62,021 nucleotides of DNA from assembly GCA_013373445.1 (NCBI GenBank), contig JABXHV010000031.1, positions 1 to 62,021 on the forward strand. Direction: 5' to 3'. Made by a program: the position numbers and the translations under genes. Origin of the DNA: Paracoccaceae bacterium (GTDB lineage Bacteria > Pseudomonadota > Alphaproteobacteria > Rhizobiales > Stappiaceae). Below, piece by piece: positions 8,537-17,158 of this stretch (position 1 is its first letter; each line of letters opens with the position of its first letter). The notes under the pieces were generated by a model that worked only from the letters and a program-made list of their open reading frames with translations, was not told the DNA's origin and did no database searches.

Positions 8537-10060
8537 ATGTGGGGCAACATGCGTTTAGCCTATTTTCTAGCCGTCTTTTTCGCACTGACAATTAATGTAT
8601 CGGCGGCGGACAAAGAGCTGTTCTCAATGTGTTCGCTATCGCCGCATGATGAACAGAAAGCTATTGATTGCACTTTCAGATCCTTTGCACCTAAGTCCGT
8701 AAAGCGGGTTGAAATTGAAGCAAATGGAACCAAGCTAACCCCTCTGAACTACATTGCCTTCGATGACAGCGACGAAAAGGCGGCCTGGCTTTTCTTAATC
8801 GACCGCTCTAACCCACGCCGAAACAAGACAGTTCAACGCAGCGTTGAACTGGTAAAATCGCTCTACGCACAGGCCAATGCCAAAAACATCATGGCCGTCG
8901 CTACATTCGCGGACGATTTGCAAGTCCTCGTTTCTCCCGGCGATCCTTATGTCAATGTTGATGAGCGCCTGAAAGGTGTGAAAGCTGACGGAGCAGCAAC
9001 AGCGTTCTATTTCACCGCTATCAAAGGCATCGACATTCTTCAGAAAGTCGACGCTGACCGCCGCGCACTTGTCATCATTTCCGACGGCAAGGCAGAAGAT
9101 ACCGCTTATTCCCACAAAGATGTCATTAAGCGCGCGAAGGAAAGCGGCGTTGTTATTTATGGAATTGGGTTTTCAGAAAAAGCGTCTGAGACTGTGGAAT
9201 TGCAACAAGTTGAGCGGCTTGCATCAGAGACCGGCGGGCCATTCGCGAGCGCGGTCGGAAGTGAAGAACTTAAGCCCGCTGATTTCGTTTCAAAGTTCCG
9301 GCAGTATTTGACAAATGGCGGCCAGGCATCCGCACCACTTAACGACATCAACGGCGAGATCAAAAGCCAGCTGAAAGTGATCTACAATGATGGCACGACT
9401 GCTCAGAGCGCAGTTTCCGATTTCTTTGTAGAACCACCAGCAGAGCCTGAACCTGAACCTGTCATCACAATCGAAAAGCAGGATCGCATTCCGGAGCTAC
9501 CGCTGATTGGAAAAATTTACCAGTCATTCGACACCACAATTCCCGGAGCATCGGAATGGGCGAGGCAAAACCAAGAGTTAGCGTGGCTCTTTCTCCTGCT
9601 GCCCGCCATCATTCTAGCCGTTCTGCTTTTCTATTTTTTCAAGAAAACTCAAGACGAGAGTGGGGCAACGGAAACAGAAGAGCCCTTCGAAGACATTGGG
9701 TCTGATACCGAAACACCTGTGACAGTCGCTACACCAATCGATGAACAACGAACCAGCGTGCTGGCCACAGCGGGTCGATATGGCTACTTTGAGACACTCG
9801 AAGAGACCCCGAAACGGTTCGAGATTAACGAGCAAAATGTCACCATCGGGCGACACTCAGAGAACGACTTCCAACTCGATGATGAGACTGTTCATCGCCA
9901 TCACGCTGTCTTCCATATATCTCCCGAAAATCGGCCTGTTATCACCGATCTGGATACCGTCAACGGCGTGATGGTCAACGGCCAACGCATCTCGAAAATC
10001 GAATTAAATGTCGGTGATCTCATTGAACTTGGCGAAGCAAAATTCCGTTTCTTTTCCTGA
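8537..10060 (+). CDS. Membrane protein with periplasmic von Willebrand A domain and cytoplasmic FHA domain
   Basis: Either the ATG at 8537 or, better matched by a GTGGGGC ribosome-binding-like stretch, the ATG at 8549 starts this protein of about 505 residues. A signal peptide (ending near NVSAAD) precedes a vWA domain of about 200 residues that opens WLFLIDRSNP and contains LVIISDGKAED. The metal site normally reads DxSxS; here it is DRSNP, so the second Ser is missing. An acidic Pro/Glu linker and one membrane helix (about 349-370, WLFLLLPAIILAVLLFYFF) follow, then a cytoplasmic FHA domain (about 420-505) with TIGRHSEND, HRHH and VNGVMVNG. The topology mirrors the protease/FHA protein: a periplasmic interaction module joined to a cytoplasmic phosphothreonine reader. 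It lies between the kinase and the second FHA gene in the rightward operon. Confidence 0.9.
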   Translation: MWGNMRLAYFLAVFFALTINVSAADKELFSMCSLSPHDEQKAIDCTFRSFAPKSVKRVEIEANGTKLTPLNYIAFDDSDEKAAWLFLIDRSNPRRNKTVQRSVELVKSLYAQANAKNIMAVATFADDLQVLVSPGDPYVNVDERLKGVKADGAATAFYFTAIKGIDILQKVDADRRALVIISDGKAEDTAYSHKDVIKRAKESGVVIYGIGFSEKASETVELQQVERLASETGGPFASAVGSEELKPADFVSKFRQYLTNGGQASAPLNDINGEIKSQLKVIYNDGTTAQSAVSDFFVEPPAEPEPEPVITIEKQDRIPELPLIGKIYQSFDTTIPGASEWARQNQELAWLFLLLPAIILAVLLFYFFKKTQDESGATETEEPFEDIGSDTETPVTVATPIDEQRTSVLATAGRYGYFETLEETPKRFEINEQNVTIGRHSENDFQLDDETVHRHHAVFHISPENRPVITDLDTVNGVMVNGQRISKIELNVGDLIELGEAKFRFFS

Positions 10061-10102
10061 CATTCAGCGTGAGGGACACAACATCCTCGAAAGGGTATGA
10101 AG

Positions 10103-10651
10103 ATGAACGATGATCAAAGCACACGCGTTATCAAGAGAACGGTCACGGAGACTATTGACGCTGATGTAACCAAGGTTATCGGCGGTAACGTTTCCGATCC
10201 AGTCGCTTCGGAGCAAAGCGAAGCCGCGGGCGAGCAAACACGCGTGCATTCAGGAAGACAACGCAGCGCCGACAGCGGAATATCCGATCGCACTTATGAT
10301 CTAACAGCGGGTTGGCTTGTGATTGTCGAAGGGCCAGGAAGAGGCGTATCGCTTGAGATCTATTTTGGAATGAACTCCGTCGGCCGCGCGCCAAACCAAC
10401 GCATTCCCTTAGACTTTGGCGATGAAGCCATATCTCGAGAGTCCCATGCCTTCGTTGTGTATGACGAAATGCAGCACGATTTTTATATCCAGCATGGCGG
10501 TAAGGCGAACCTGGTACGTCACAACAACAAACCAGTACTCTCTCCAGTAGAACTCAATCGCGGCGACATCATAGACATTGGCTCGACCAAACTGATGTTT
10601 GTTCCACTTTGCACGAGTGACTTCAATTGGTCAAAATCTGACAAGACATGA
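10103..10651 (+). CDS. Soluble FHA-domain protein
   Basis: An ATG at 10097 is too close to the AAGGG at 10091-10095, so the ATG at 10103 is the better start (182 residues). The first 70 residues are polar and rich in Thr and Ser (RVIKRTVTETIDADVTKVIGG), a plausible target for phosphorylation by the operon kinase, as in Fha/GarA-type proteins. The FHA domain (about 72-170) carries NSVGRAPNQ and ISRESHAFV but lacks the common STNGT; the matching turn reads KANLVRHNN. No membrane segment or signal peptide is present. The stop overlaps the start of the PP2C gene (10648-10651), so the two proteins are probably made together. It resembles an adaptor or substrate rather than an enzyme. Confidence 0.88.
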   Translation: MNDDQSTRVIKRTVTETIDADVTKVIGGNVSDPVASEQSEAAGEQTRVHSGRQRSADSGISDRTYDLTAGWLVIVEGPGRGVSLEIYFGMNSVGRAPNQRIPLDFGDEAISRESHAFVVYDEMQHDFYIQHGGKANLVRHNNKPVLSPVELNRGDIIDIGSTKLMFVPLCTSDFNWSKSDKT

Positions 10652-11409
10652 CAGCCAATTGGGCCTACGCGGACGTTCAGACAATCGGCGAGCGCGCTAA
10701 TCAGGAAGACTTCTGCCGCGCCTACGCTCAAGGAGATCAGCTTCTTTGCGTGCTCGCCGATGGCATGGGTGGGCATGCAGCAGGCGAAATCGCATCTAAG
10801 ATGGTAGTCGATAAATTTATCGACATTGCGACTGCCGGATCATCAACAAGTTGGTCGGAGTACTTTCTCAATGCCATTGACAGCGCCAACAACACACTTT
10901 CCGACGCTGTCAGACAGAACCCCGAGCTCGAAGGCATGGGAACAACTCTTGTCGCCGCAGAGTTTCGCGAAGCTGAAGTTCGCTGGCTCAGCATTGGAGA
11001 TTCCACCTTGTATCTATTCTCAGGTGGTAATCTGAGGCGTCTGAACGCGGATCACTCGATGGGAGCTCGCCTCGATACGCTCGTCAAAAGCGGCGAAATT
11101 ACGCAAGAGCAAGCGAACAAAGATCCATCGCGCCACATGCTCCTGTCAGCGATTACCGGTGACCAACTCGGTTTGATGGACTACACGCCGAAAGGCATTC
11201 ACCTCTCACCTGGCGACATCATCGTGCTAGCCAGTGACGGTCTGGACACATTGCCCTTAGATGACCTTTGCAGCAGGCTTGAACGCTACCGTAAATGGAA
11301 TCCCTCAGACATCGCGCGCGCACTGATCTCGGCGGTCGCCAAAAAAGGTGCCCCCCGCCAAGACAACACTACGGTAATGGTCGTTAAATTCAAACCAGAT
11401 CAAATTTGA
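10648..11409 (+). CDS. PP2C-family protein Ser/Thr phosphatase
   Basis: This 253-residue protein has the bacterial PP2C motifs in order: ERANQEDF near residue 15, the metal-binding LADGMGGHAAGE (about 36-47), WLSIGDSTLYLF (about 113-124), VLASDGLDTL (about 193-202) and QDNTTVMVV near the C-terminus. PP2C enzymes are Mn/Mg-dependent phosphatases of phospho-Ser/Thr. No membrane segment is present, so it acts in the cytoplasm and presumably reverses the kinase encoded at 6144. Its start overlaps the FHA gene by four bases and its end overlaps the convergent Dabb gene by ten. Confidence 0.95.
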   Translation: MTANWAYADVQTIGERANQEDFCRAYAQGDQLLCVLADGMGGHAAGEIASKMVVDKFIDIATAGSSTSWSEYFLNAIDSANNTLSDAVRQNPELEGMGTTLVAAEFREAEVRWLSIGDSTLYLFSGGNLRRLNADHSMGARLDTLVKSGEITQEQANKDPSRHMLLSAITGDQLGLMDYTPKGIHLSPGDIIVLASDGLDTLPLDDLCSRLERYRKWNPSDIARALISAVAKKGAPRQDNTTVMVVKFKPDQI

Positions 11410-11732
11410 TTTGAAGTTCTGGAAACTTCAACATCAAACACCAGGATGTCATCTTCGGGTGATGTGGCAAGTTTGCTGATTAATTTTTCCGAAAACGCCA
11501 CGTGGTCCGGGTGCCGCAAGTATGTGTTGAGGGCAGCTTTATCGGAGAACAGGGCGACGAGACCATATAGAAAGCCGTGATCAAAACCTTCTTCGCTGTT
11601 GTTACGCCCCAGTTCCAAAGAGACGAGCCCCGGACACGTGCCAACGAGCGGGTTGAGGTCCGCCAGAAGCTTCATGATTTCCGCCTCAGGAATGTCCTGA
11701 TGAAAGCGAAAAAATGCGCAGTGTCTGATCAT
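11400..11732 (-). CDS. Dabb (stress-responsive alpha/beta barrel) domain protein
   Basis: From the ATG at 11732, which follows GAGGGATGACAGG, the protein has 110 residues and begins MIRHCAFFRFHQD. This is the standard opening of the Dabb fold (here IRHCAFFRF for the common VRHVVLFKF), and HPDHVAFSEKL near residue 80 is the usual second signature. Dabb proteins are small dimeric ferredoxin-like barrels of mostly unknown function, some acting as enzymes. The 3' end overlaps that of the PP2C gene on the other strand. Context gives no clear role. Confidence 0.85.
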   Translation of the reverse strand: MIRHCAFFRFHQDIPEAEIMKLLADLNPLVGTCPGLVSLELGRNNSEEGFDHGFLYGLVALFSDKAALNTYLRHPDHVAFSEKLISKLATSPEDDILVFDVEVSRTSNQI

Positions 11733-11870
11733 CCTGTCATCCCTCATCTATAATTCCATCTGATCTGCCGCGCGCTACAGAGTTCGTATAGATACGCGCA
11801 GGCTATCGCGCGTACCGGGTCAACAACTTGCGTGATGCTAGGGCCAGGTACATATAGCATCTGCAGCAAT

Positions 11871-11890
11871 AGACGTTTCGAGAGACGTCT
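11871..11890 (-). terminator. Short hairpin after the export-protein gene
   Basis: AGACGT (11871-11876) and ACGTCT (11885-11890) pair immediately downstream of the leftward OPX gene. The stem is only six pairs and no T-run follows, so terminator function is tentative. Confidence 0.3.
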
Positions 11891-11894
11891 CCCG

Positions 11895-13160
11895 TCAGAG
11901 CGCCACCTCGATGATATCTCCCGGACGAACTCTGGTCGCCTCGTCAGCCTTGATCATTTGCGCCTGGCCGTCCGCGATACGCTGGATGGTCACGCGAGAG
12001 CCAGTATCCTTTTTACCCTGTCTACCGTCATCCACTTTAAGGACGCGAAGCGTTCCCTCCGCCTTTTGCAACAGCGTACTGGTTGTTTGGATCTGGTCAG
12101 TAATCTCGTCAATTTGTCGAGAAAGATCATTCAGGCGCGTGATCCGTGATTCAGCGAGTGAACTCTTGGCCGCACTGTATTCACTCAGCGCTTTCTGCAA
12201 CTGCGCACGTGCTTCGCTGTTCTTGCGCCGGATCTCGAAGTAAGTGTTCGCGTCCCGGGTACGCGCCGTGTTGGCTTTTGGCGAAACGCTGAAATACTTC
12301 GGCTGATAGACTGCATCCCACTTTTCAAACCGTGCCTGCGCTGCCTGTTCCTGTTCATCGGCCACATCGACAACCTCTGCGAAAGCACGCGCGTTCGCAT
12401 CCGCAATCTCAATCCGCGTCCGATGAAGCGCCTGTCCTTCACGCCACAAGGTCAAAGCACGGGTATGAACGGCCTGTTCCTTGTCCAAAAGCACCTGCGC
12501 GCGTTCTGTTCCGACAAGACTGATGAGCTCCTCGGGCATCGTGATTTTCTCATGATCGTCGTACAAAGCCTCCAGTCGCGCTTTGCGGACAATCAGCGTA
12601 GTCAATTTGGCCTCGTTTTCAGATAGATCCAGCCGCGCAGTCATCGCAGGCAGCTTGGTCGACGCTTCAGCATCGCGCGAATATCCGGATGCCAAGGCCA
12701 CAAGCTGAGCGACATTCATGTTGGGAAGATAGCGATAAGCGCCCGGCGCGACGACCTTTCCCTTCACGTAGACTGGCGGCCGTGCGCCAAAGTTCGTACG
12801 AACAACCAACCCGTCGTCGCTAACGCTGTCGCTCAGATCTTGGAGTTTTTTGGAGACATCCTCCAATGTCAGATCTTCGACGGTAAGACTTCCCAGGATC
12901 GGCAGCGTGATCATGCCGCCGCTCGAAACCGGGTAGTTACCAGACAGATCATTGCGTTTGTAAAGCGAGGCCGTTTCAGCCCCCTCTGGCGGGCGATCAA
13001 AGAAGTCCACCTTCAATTCATCACCGGCCATAATCGGATACTCGTCCGCATGCGCCAACGAGGCGATCAAGCCACCAGAGAACACGACACAAGCGGCGGT
13101 CAGGCAGATCAATCTCATGACTGATCTAAATGACGCGTCAATAAAACGGTCCATACGCAT
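11895..13160 (-). CDS. OPX-type polysaccharide export protein with long coiled coil (ExoF-like)
   Basis: The ATG at 13160 is preceded by TAGGAGACTTGTT and is preferred over one at 13181. The signal peptide ends near SLAHADEY and has no lipobox Cys. A polysaccharide-export domain (YPIMAGDELKVDFFDRP, about 39-130) is followed by an SLBB-like segment (PPVYVKGKVVAPGAYRYLP). A long alpha-helical, Glu/Ala/Arg-rich region comes next, and a second SLBB-like piece ends VRPGDIIEVAL. OPX proteins guide capsular or exopolysaccharide through the periplasm and, in Wza, across the outer membrane. This one lacks the C-terminal amphipathic barrel helix and the acyl anchor of Wza, so it resembles rhizobial ExoF. 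It is last in the leftward arm of the Pel-type locus, where canonical systems would have PelB and PelC. Confidence 0.88.
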   Translation of the reverse strand: MRMDRFIDASFRSVMRLICLTAACVVFSGGLIASLAHADEYPIMAGDELKVDFFDRPPEGAETASLYKRNDLSGNYPVSSGGMITLPILGSLTVEDLTLEDVSKKLQDLSDSVSDDGLVVRTNFGARPPVYVKGKVVAPGAYRYLPNMNVAQLVALASGYSRDAEASTKLPAMTARLDLSENEAKLTTLIVRKARLEALYDDHEKITMPEELISLVGTERAQVLLDKEQAVHTRALTLWREGQALHRTRIEIADANARAFAEVVDVADEQEQAAQARFEKWDAVYQPKYFSVSPKANTARTRDANTYFEIRRKNSEARAQLQKALSEYSAAKSSLAESRITRLNDLSRQIDEITDQIQTTSTLLQKAEGTLRVLKVDDGRQGKKDTGSRVTIQRIADGQAQMIKADEATRVRPGDIIEVAL

Positions 13161-13170
13161 AACAAGTCTC

Positions 13171-14601
13171 CTACCGTACACTAATCATGTTGGGGCCATT
13201 GATTGTCCCCTTGACGGGGAACCTGCCACCCAAGGCAATCAGGACCCGCTGTAATTCTTCGTCATCAGATGCCTTGAGAAAGCCGGCATAAGTTGTAAGC
13301 AGCTCACGATTGAGGTGCCCGAGTTGCGGAACATCCAAAAATCGTTGTCGTACATAGGTCGGACCAAACAGACCCAGCGCCAGCTCGAACCACTGCTCTG
13401 CGTCAGAAAACTCAAGTGTTTCAAGCTTGACCGGTTCCAGAAGCTGTCGCGCCTCAACCATGTTTCCCTCAAGCATCGCAAGTTTCGTCGCAACGAGCGG
13501 AAAAAAACGACGCTCATCAGCGGGCACATACCGAGATAACTGCTCTGCAAGGTCATCCTGATGCGCCTGCAGCAGCATCTCAATCAAAGAGACAACTTGC
13601 TCGCCACTCACCTTTTCTGGGCCATATGCCAGAAGAAATTCTGCAGCGATCATCGGTCCCTGAAATTGGGCCTTGAGAGAAACGAACTCGCCGAGTTCCT
13701 CAGATGAAAACGCGTAATTCTTCTCCAGCATGAATTCCAGATAGCGCTCGGCGTCTGCACTCAGTCCCAGCTTGTACGCAAAACGGCTCGCCGCAAGTCC
13801 GAGCTCCGGATAACGATAGACAGCTTTTCCAGCAAGATTCACAGCAATGTCGCCGCGCCCCATCTCCCAGCAGTCACTCATCATGATACCCAAGGCACCT
13901 TTCAAACCGGCAACATCAGTTGATTGCGCGATCCAGGCTTTCGCCCGCTCACCAGCTTCACTGGGCTCACCGGTTTTCATCAGGACATTGAAGACCTGTG
14001 CACGCATGCCCCAAATATCAACTCCGGCATCGGCGGGATTGTCCAGCGTTCGGAAATAAGCCAAAGCCTCTTCACGCTCACCATCTTTCAAAAGCAGAAG
14101 CACCAACCGACTGGTGTCCAGTTCGGTAAGAGACGCCGCGCTGGCTTCCACGAGAAGCTTCAGCCAACGCAGCTCCTGTTCGTGATTGCCGTCAAGACGG
14201 CGAAAAGCAACGAGATGAGACAGATGTGCCGGATCCTTGGTGTGCAGCGCCACCTGCTCCAGATTTTGGAAATACGTATCTTCATTGTTCATCGTGAAAT
14301 AGTGGTCCAGAAGCATGTTCTGAACGATCACGTTCTCGGGTTCCTCTCCAAGGATTGCTTTCAAGCTACCTTCATAAGCGTCGAGCTCGCCGCGGTATCG
14401 TTGCAGCTTTGCAAGCTCCATTCTCAGGATGGTATCCTTTGGGGAGCGTTCAACTGATTTTTGGGCCAGCTGATAGGCCTCGTCGTGACGCCCATCCTTG
14501 ATCAAGATGCTGATTTCTGCGTTGGGGTCAGGGAAGAGAAAATAAGTTCCAACCACCGCAGCGCTTAGAATTAAGGCAGCTTTAAAATAACGGCCTTTCA
14601 T
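13171..14601 (-). CDS. TPR-repeat protein of the Pel-type locus (PelB-like without barrel)
   Basis: A GGAGG seven bases before the ATG fixes the start; the ATGA overlap with the upstream deacetylase gene implies coupling. The 476-residue protein opens with a membrane helix (about 7-23) and continues as alpha-helical repeats rich in Ala, Leu, Glu and Tyr. TPR-like units include GRHDEAYQLAQKSVERSP (38-55) and AEQWFELALGLFGP near the C-terminus. In Pseudomonas, PelB has an N-terminal membrane helix, many TPRs and a C-terminal outer-membrane barrel. This protein has the first two parts but ends without any beta-rich barrel region. It may serve as the periplasmic scaffold that binds the modifying enzymes. 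Orthology to PelB rests on position and architecture, not on sequence I can compare. Confidence 0.82.
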   Translation of the reverse strand: MKGRYFKAALILSAAVVGTYFLFPDPNAEISILIKDGRHDEAYQLAQKSVERSPKDTILRMELAKLQRYRGELDAYEGSLKAILGEEPENVIVQNMLLDHYFTMNNEDTYFQNLEQVALHTKDPAHLSHLVAFRRLDGNHEQELRWLKLLVEASAASLTELDTSRLVLLLLKDGEREEALAYFRTLDNPADAGVDIWGMRAQVFNVLMKTGEPSEAGERAKAWIAQSTDVAGLKGALGIMMSDCWEMGRGDIAVNLAGKAVYRYPELGLAASRFAYKLGLSADAERYLEFMLEKNYAFSSEELGEFVSLKAQFQGPMIAAEFLLAYGPEKVSGEQVVSLIEMLLQAHQDDLAEQLSRYVPADERRFFPLVATKLAMLEGNMVEARQLLEPVKLETLEFSDAEQWFELALGLFGPTYVRQRFLDVPQLGHLNRELLTTYAGFLKASDDEELQRVLIALGGRFPVKGTINGPNMISVR

Positions 14602-16892
14602 CGCGTTCCCTCCCCGTTCATCTTCGAGAGGCGCAGGGGACCGGTGCAGTTCACTTGCACGAAAGTTTCGCGATTTTGCACGTCGGGCAAGGTCAAGGAG
14701 AGTTCACCGCCCTGATCAACGCTGGCCTCCAAGCGAAACCGAGATTCTGCACCTTCAACGGAAACGCTGTACAGTCCCGGCTTCACGCCCTGCCAAGTCA
14801 TTTGGCCAGGACCAAAACCCTGCGCTTTAAAGGAAAGGCCGCACGTTTCTGGGTGGACGTTCTTGATCTGCCAACGGGCTGCCTCAAGGAAAGGTCGTTC
14901 CAGATCCGCGTCATTCTCGGTTTTTCTCAGTGCAATGACAGGAACCGCAACGGCGCTGTCGAGTGCCACGTAAAGCGAACCTTGGTGACGATTTTGGCCG
15001 ATGACACCTTCACTTCTTGCCCAGTCGACGCTTAAATTATCAGCCTGATCAAAGCGATAGGTCTGAAGTTCACCGCGATCGTGAACCGCCCAGCGCAGTG
15101 AGCCGCGCTTTTCAAGCCTGACATCGAAAAAGCTGTCGGCAATTGCAGCGTAGTGTGAGGCCTTTACCGGTGTGTATGGACCCGATCGGGCAAGATCAAG
15201 ATAGGTGCGTATAGCTTTCACCGAGTTGAGATGCTCACCCGAATACGTGTGGTAGTAGATGTTGAATGGTTTGACGCGACGGGGGCTTTCGGTGTTCTTC
15301 AAGGTCTCGCCCAGCGCAGCAAAACCATAGAACGGCCCCGTCCAGTCGTTGGTATAGGTGTTCTCGTTGCTTGCAGCTGCGTAGATTTGCCGTTCGTCGC
15401 CAACCTTGCGAGACAGCGGCGGAACATAGGCAATCGACGGATTGCTGAGATCGAAACGGGGATCTCCACCATTCATGTTGCGCGCACCAGCCTTTCGAGC
15501 TGCTCGGATCGCCGCTTCAAAAGGTTGGGTGTCCCCACTCCACTGGACCAGCTTTGCTTCTTTTCCTTCAGGGACAATGCTGTCAACAAACTTGAGTGAA
15601 TTGCCGATTTCCTGGTCGAGCTTGAACGGAAAACGCATGAAGGCACGCGGCATACCCTCGGTTCCGCCGGACATGTATCGCCGCAGCCTTAGCGCTGAGT
15701 TGTCTGCGCCAACCACAGTTCCGACGTTTTCAAGCACCGCCTTACCTGACCATTTACCGACTTGTTGGGCCCGAAGATCCAGATACTTCTGCTCGTCGGC
15801 TCGCTTATAGTTTTCGTAAAAGCCCCATTTGAAGGGATGGGTGTGAGTGTGACTGGCAGGCTCAACTTGAGGCTGGGCAAGAATTGTCTTTGCGACCTTC
15901 AGGCCTTTTTTGAAGCCACCGACCAGAGTATCGAAATCGCCAGTGACCAAGGCAATCGACACAGGGAGATCCGGATAAGGCTCTATTAGTTCATGAAGGA
16001 GAACTTCCGACGACAGTGCCTTGCGATTGCGATACTTGTCGATCAGCGAAACATTGTTCCAACCGTCTCCATCGACATGCGAGAAATACATCCGCTGACC
16101 TGAAAGTGTCGTCGTATCAGGTATCGGAAAAGGTTCGTCCGCAAGAGCCGTTTTCAGAAGTTCGAAAGGGTTTATGATCCAGCGCAGTCGGTCGATTGAG
16201 TGCTCATAATAATAGGTATACGCAATTTGAACGAAGACGCCGCCAACGCCACTTGAGACGAGAACAGATTCCTTCAGTCCGTCAACATCAACAAAACGAG
16301 CACTTAGATGAACGTTCAGGTTCGGATCAATCGGCGTGTAGTGGTCGAAAGGTTTCGGAATGCGAAAAAGGTCTCGCTCGAAACCGATGATATTCGGATC
16401 AATCTTGGAATATTCAGCCCGGAAGCCGTCAGCGACATAACGAAAATGCGACTTAAGACCGAGGTGCGCTAAAAACGCATTGGTAAGCGCCTTCGCTTCC
16501 ATCCCACCTGCACTCGCGCCCGGATGCCCAACAACAATGAACCTGACCCCCGCAGACGCCTGCTCCTCTGCCCATGTGAGATAGGTCCGCCAGTCTTCCA
16601 GAGGACGCGAAAACCAGGTCAGGACGGCAACAGCTTTCTCCATCCCGTGTTGATCAGGCAGACCTTTGCGTACGTCATGATACTCGACACTATAACCAAG
16701 GTAATTAAGGGGTAGCTCGAGGCGTTTATGGACTTGGGTAAATGTAGGCTCGCGAGCATCACGCCCATCATAGAGTGCGACGACAACACGCTTTACGTTC
16801 CGCGAATGATCAAAACTTGACGCGGCGAACGAAGCGCTCGCCCATGCCACGATCAGCAGACTCAAAATCAGTCGATACACAGACGTTCGCAT
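14598..16892 (-). CDS. pelA: PelA-type polysaccharide deacetylase (hydrolase domain absent)
   Basis: A start at the ATG at 16892 gives a clean signal peptide (cleavage near SFAAS, residue 24) and 764 residues; in-frame codons up to 16958 are open. After a Rossmann-like segment (about 33-240) comes a carbohydrate-esterase region. SHVDGDGW holds Asp274 and Asp276, and SHTHTHPF holds His348 and His352, an arrangement matching the catalytic base and metal ligands of PelA deacetylase. The last 150 residues look beta-rich. Pseudomonas PelA has about 950 residues and starts with a GH114-like hydrolase; here that domain is missing and is encoded separately at 22225. The product should de-N-acetylate the nascent amino-sugar polymer in the periplasm. 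First gene of the leftward pel arm. Confidence 0.88.
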   Translation of the reverse strand: MRTSVYRLILSLLIVAWASASFAASSFDHSRNVKRVVVALYDGRDAREPTFTQVHKRLELPLNYLGYSVEYHDVRKGLPDQHGMEKAVAVLTWFSRPLEDWRTYLTWAEEQASAGVRFIVVGHPGASAGGMEAKALTNAFLAHLGLKSHFRYVADGFRAEYSKIDPNIIGFERDLFRIPKPFDHYTPIDPNLNVHLSARFVDVDGLKESVLVSSGVGGVFVQIAYTYYYEHSIDRLRWIINPFELLKTALADEPFPIPDTTTLSGQRMYFSHVDGDGWNNVSLIDKYRNRKALSSEVLLHELIEPYPDLPVSIALVTGDFDTLVGGFKKGLKVAKTILAQPQVEPASHTHTHPFKWGFYENYKRADEQKYLDLRAQQVGKWSGKAVLENVGTVVGADNSALRLRRYMSGGTEGMPRAFMRFPFKLDQEIGNSLKFVDSIVPEGKEAKLVQWSGDTQPFEAAIRAARKAGARNMNGGDPRFDLSNPSIAYVPPLSRKVGDERQIYAAASNENTYTNDWTGPFYGFAALGETLKNTESPRRVKPFNIYYHTYSGEHLNSVKAIRTYLDLARSGPYTPVKASHYAAIADSFFDVRLEKRGSLRWAVHDRGELQTYRFDQADNLSVDWARSEGVIGQNRHQGSLYVALDSAVAVPVIALRKTENDADLERPFLEAARWQIKNVHPETCGLSFKAQGFGPGQMTWQGVKPGLYSVSVEGAESRFRLEASVDQGGELSLTLPDVQNRETFVQVNCTGPLRLSKMNGEGTR

Positions 16893-17158
16893 AATGGACA
16901 AGCAATCGATCAACACCGCCAAAAATCGATCGGGAAGAACCACCTGACGTCCAACCACGTGTTGGCAGGCACTCCGTAAGCTTCAGCAAAATTCTTCACT
17001 GAACGCTCGGAGCTAAGGTCAAACCCGAGGCACATCTATGGTTTACCAATATTTACCAATTCCGCTCAAATGTTTCATTAAGATATAGTTAACTGTGTAC
17101 ATTCGGTCTGCTGGAGCTTTAGATTGCAGCAAGATCTTTGTGACATTTGAGTGTTTTG
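16893..17158. promoter_or_regulatory. Divergent promoter region of the Pel-type locus
   Basis: This region lies between the leftward deacetylase arm and the rightward pelD arm. It holds a tandem 9-base direct repeat TTTACCAAT at 17042-17050 and 17052-17060, one helical turn apart, followed by the CtrA-type box at 17078-17093. The clustering suggests a shared control point for the whole exopolysaccharide locus. Confidence 0.6.
17078..17093 (+). promoter_or_regulatory. CtrA-type binding box (TTAA-N7-TTAAC)
   Basis: TTAA at 17078-17081, seven bases, then TTAAC at 17089-17093 is an exact match to the full CtrA consensus of alphaproteobacteria. It lies about 66 bases before the pelD ATG, a normal distance for a site at or near a promoter. 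CtrA controls cell-cycle, motility and surface functions in this class. Confidence 0.6.

Noticed and set aside
952-11409. Type VI secretion phospho-control (PpkA/PppA/Fha) or Ter-type vWA/PP2C/kinase triad
   Set aside because: The kinase, phosphatase and FHA set is similar, but no Tss, Hcp, VgrG, TerD or TerC genes are present and the protease/FHA and RDD-like/FHA proteins do not fit those systems.
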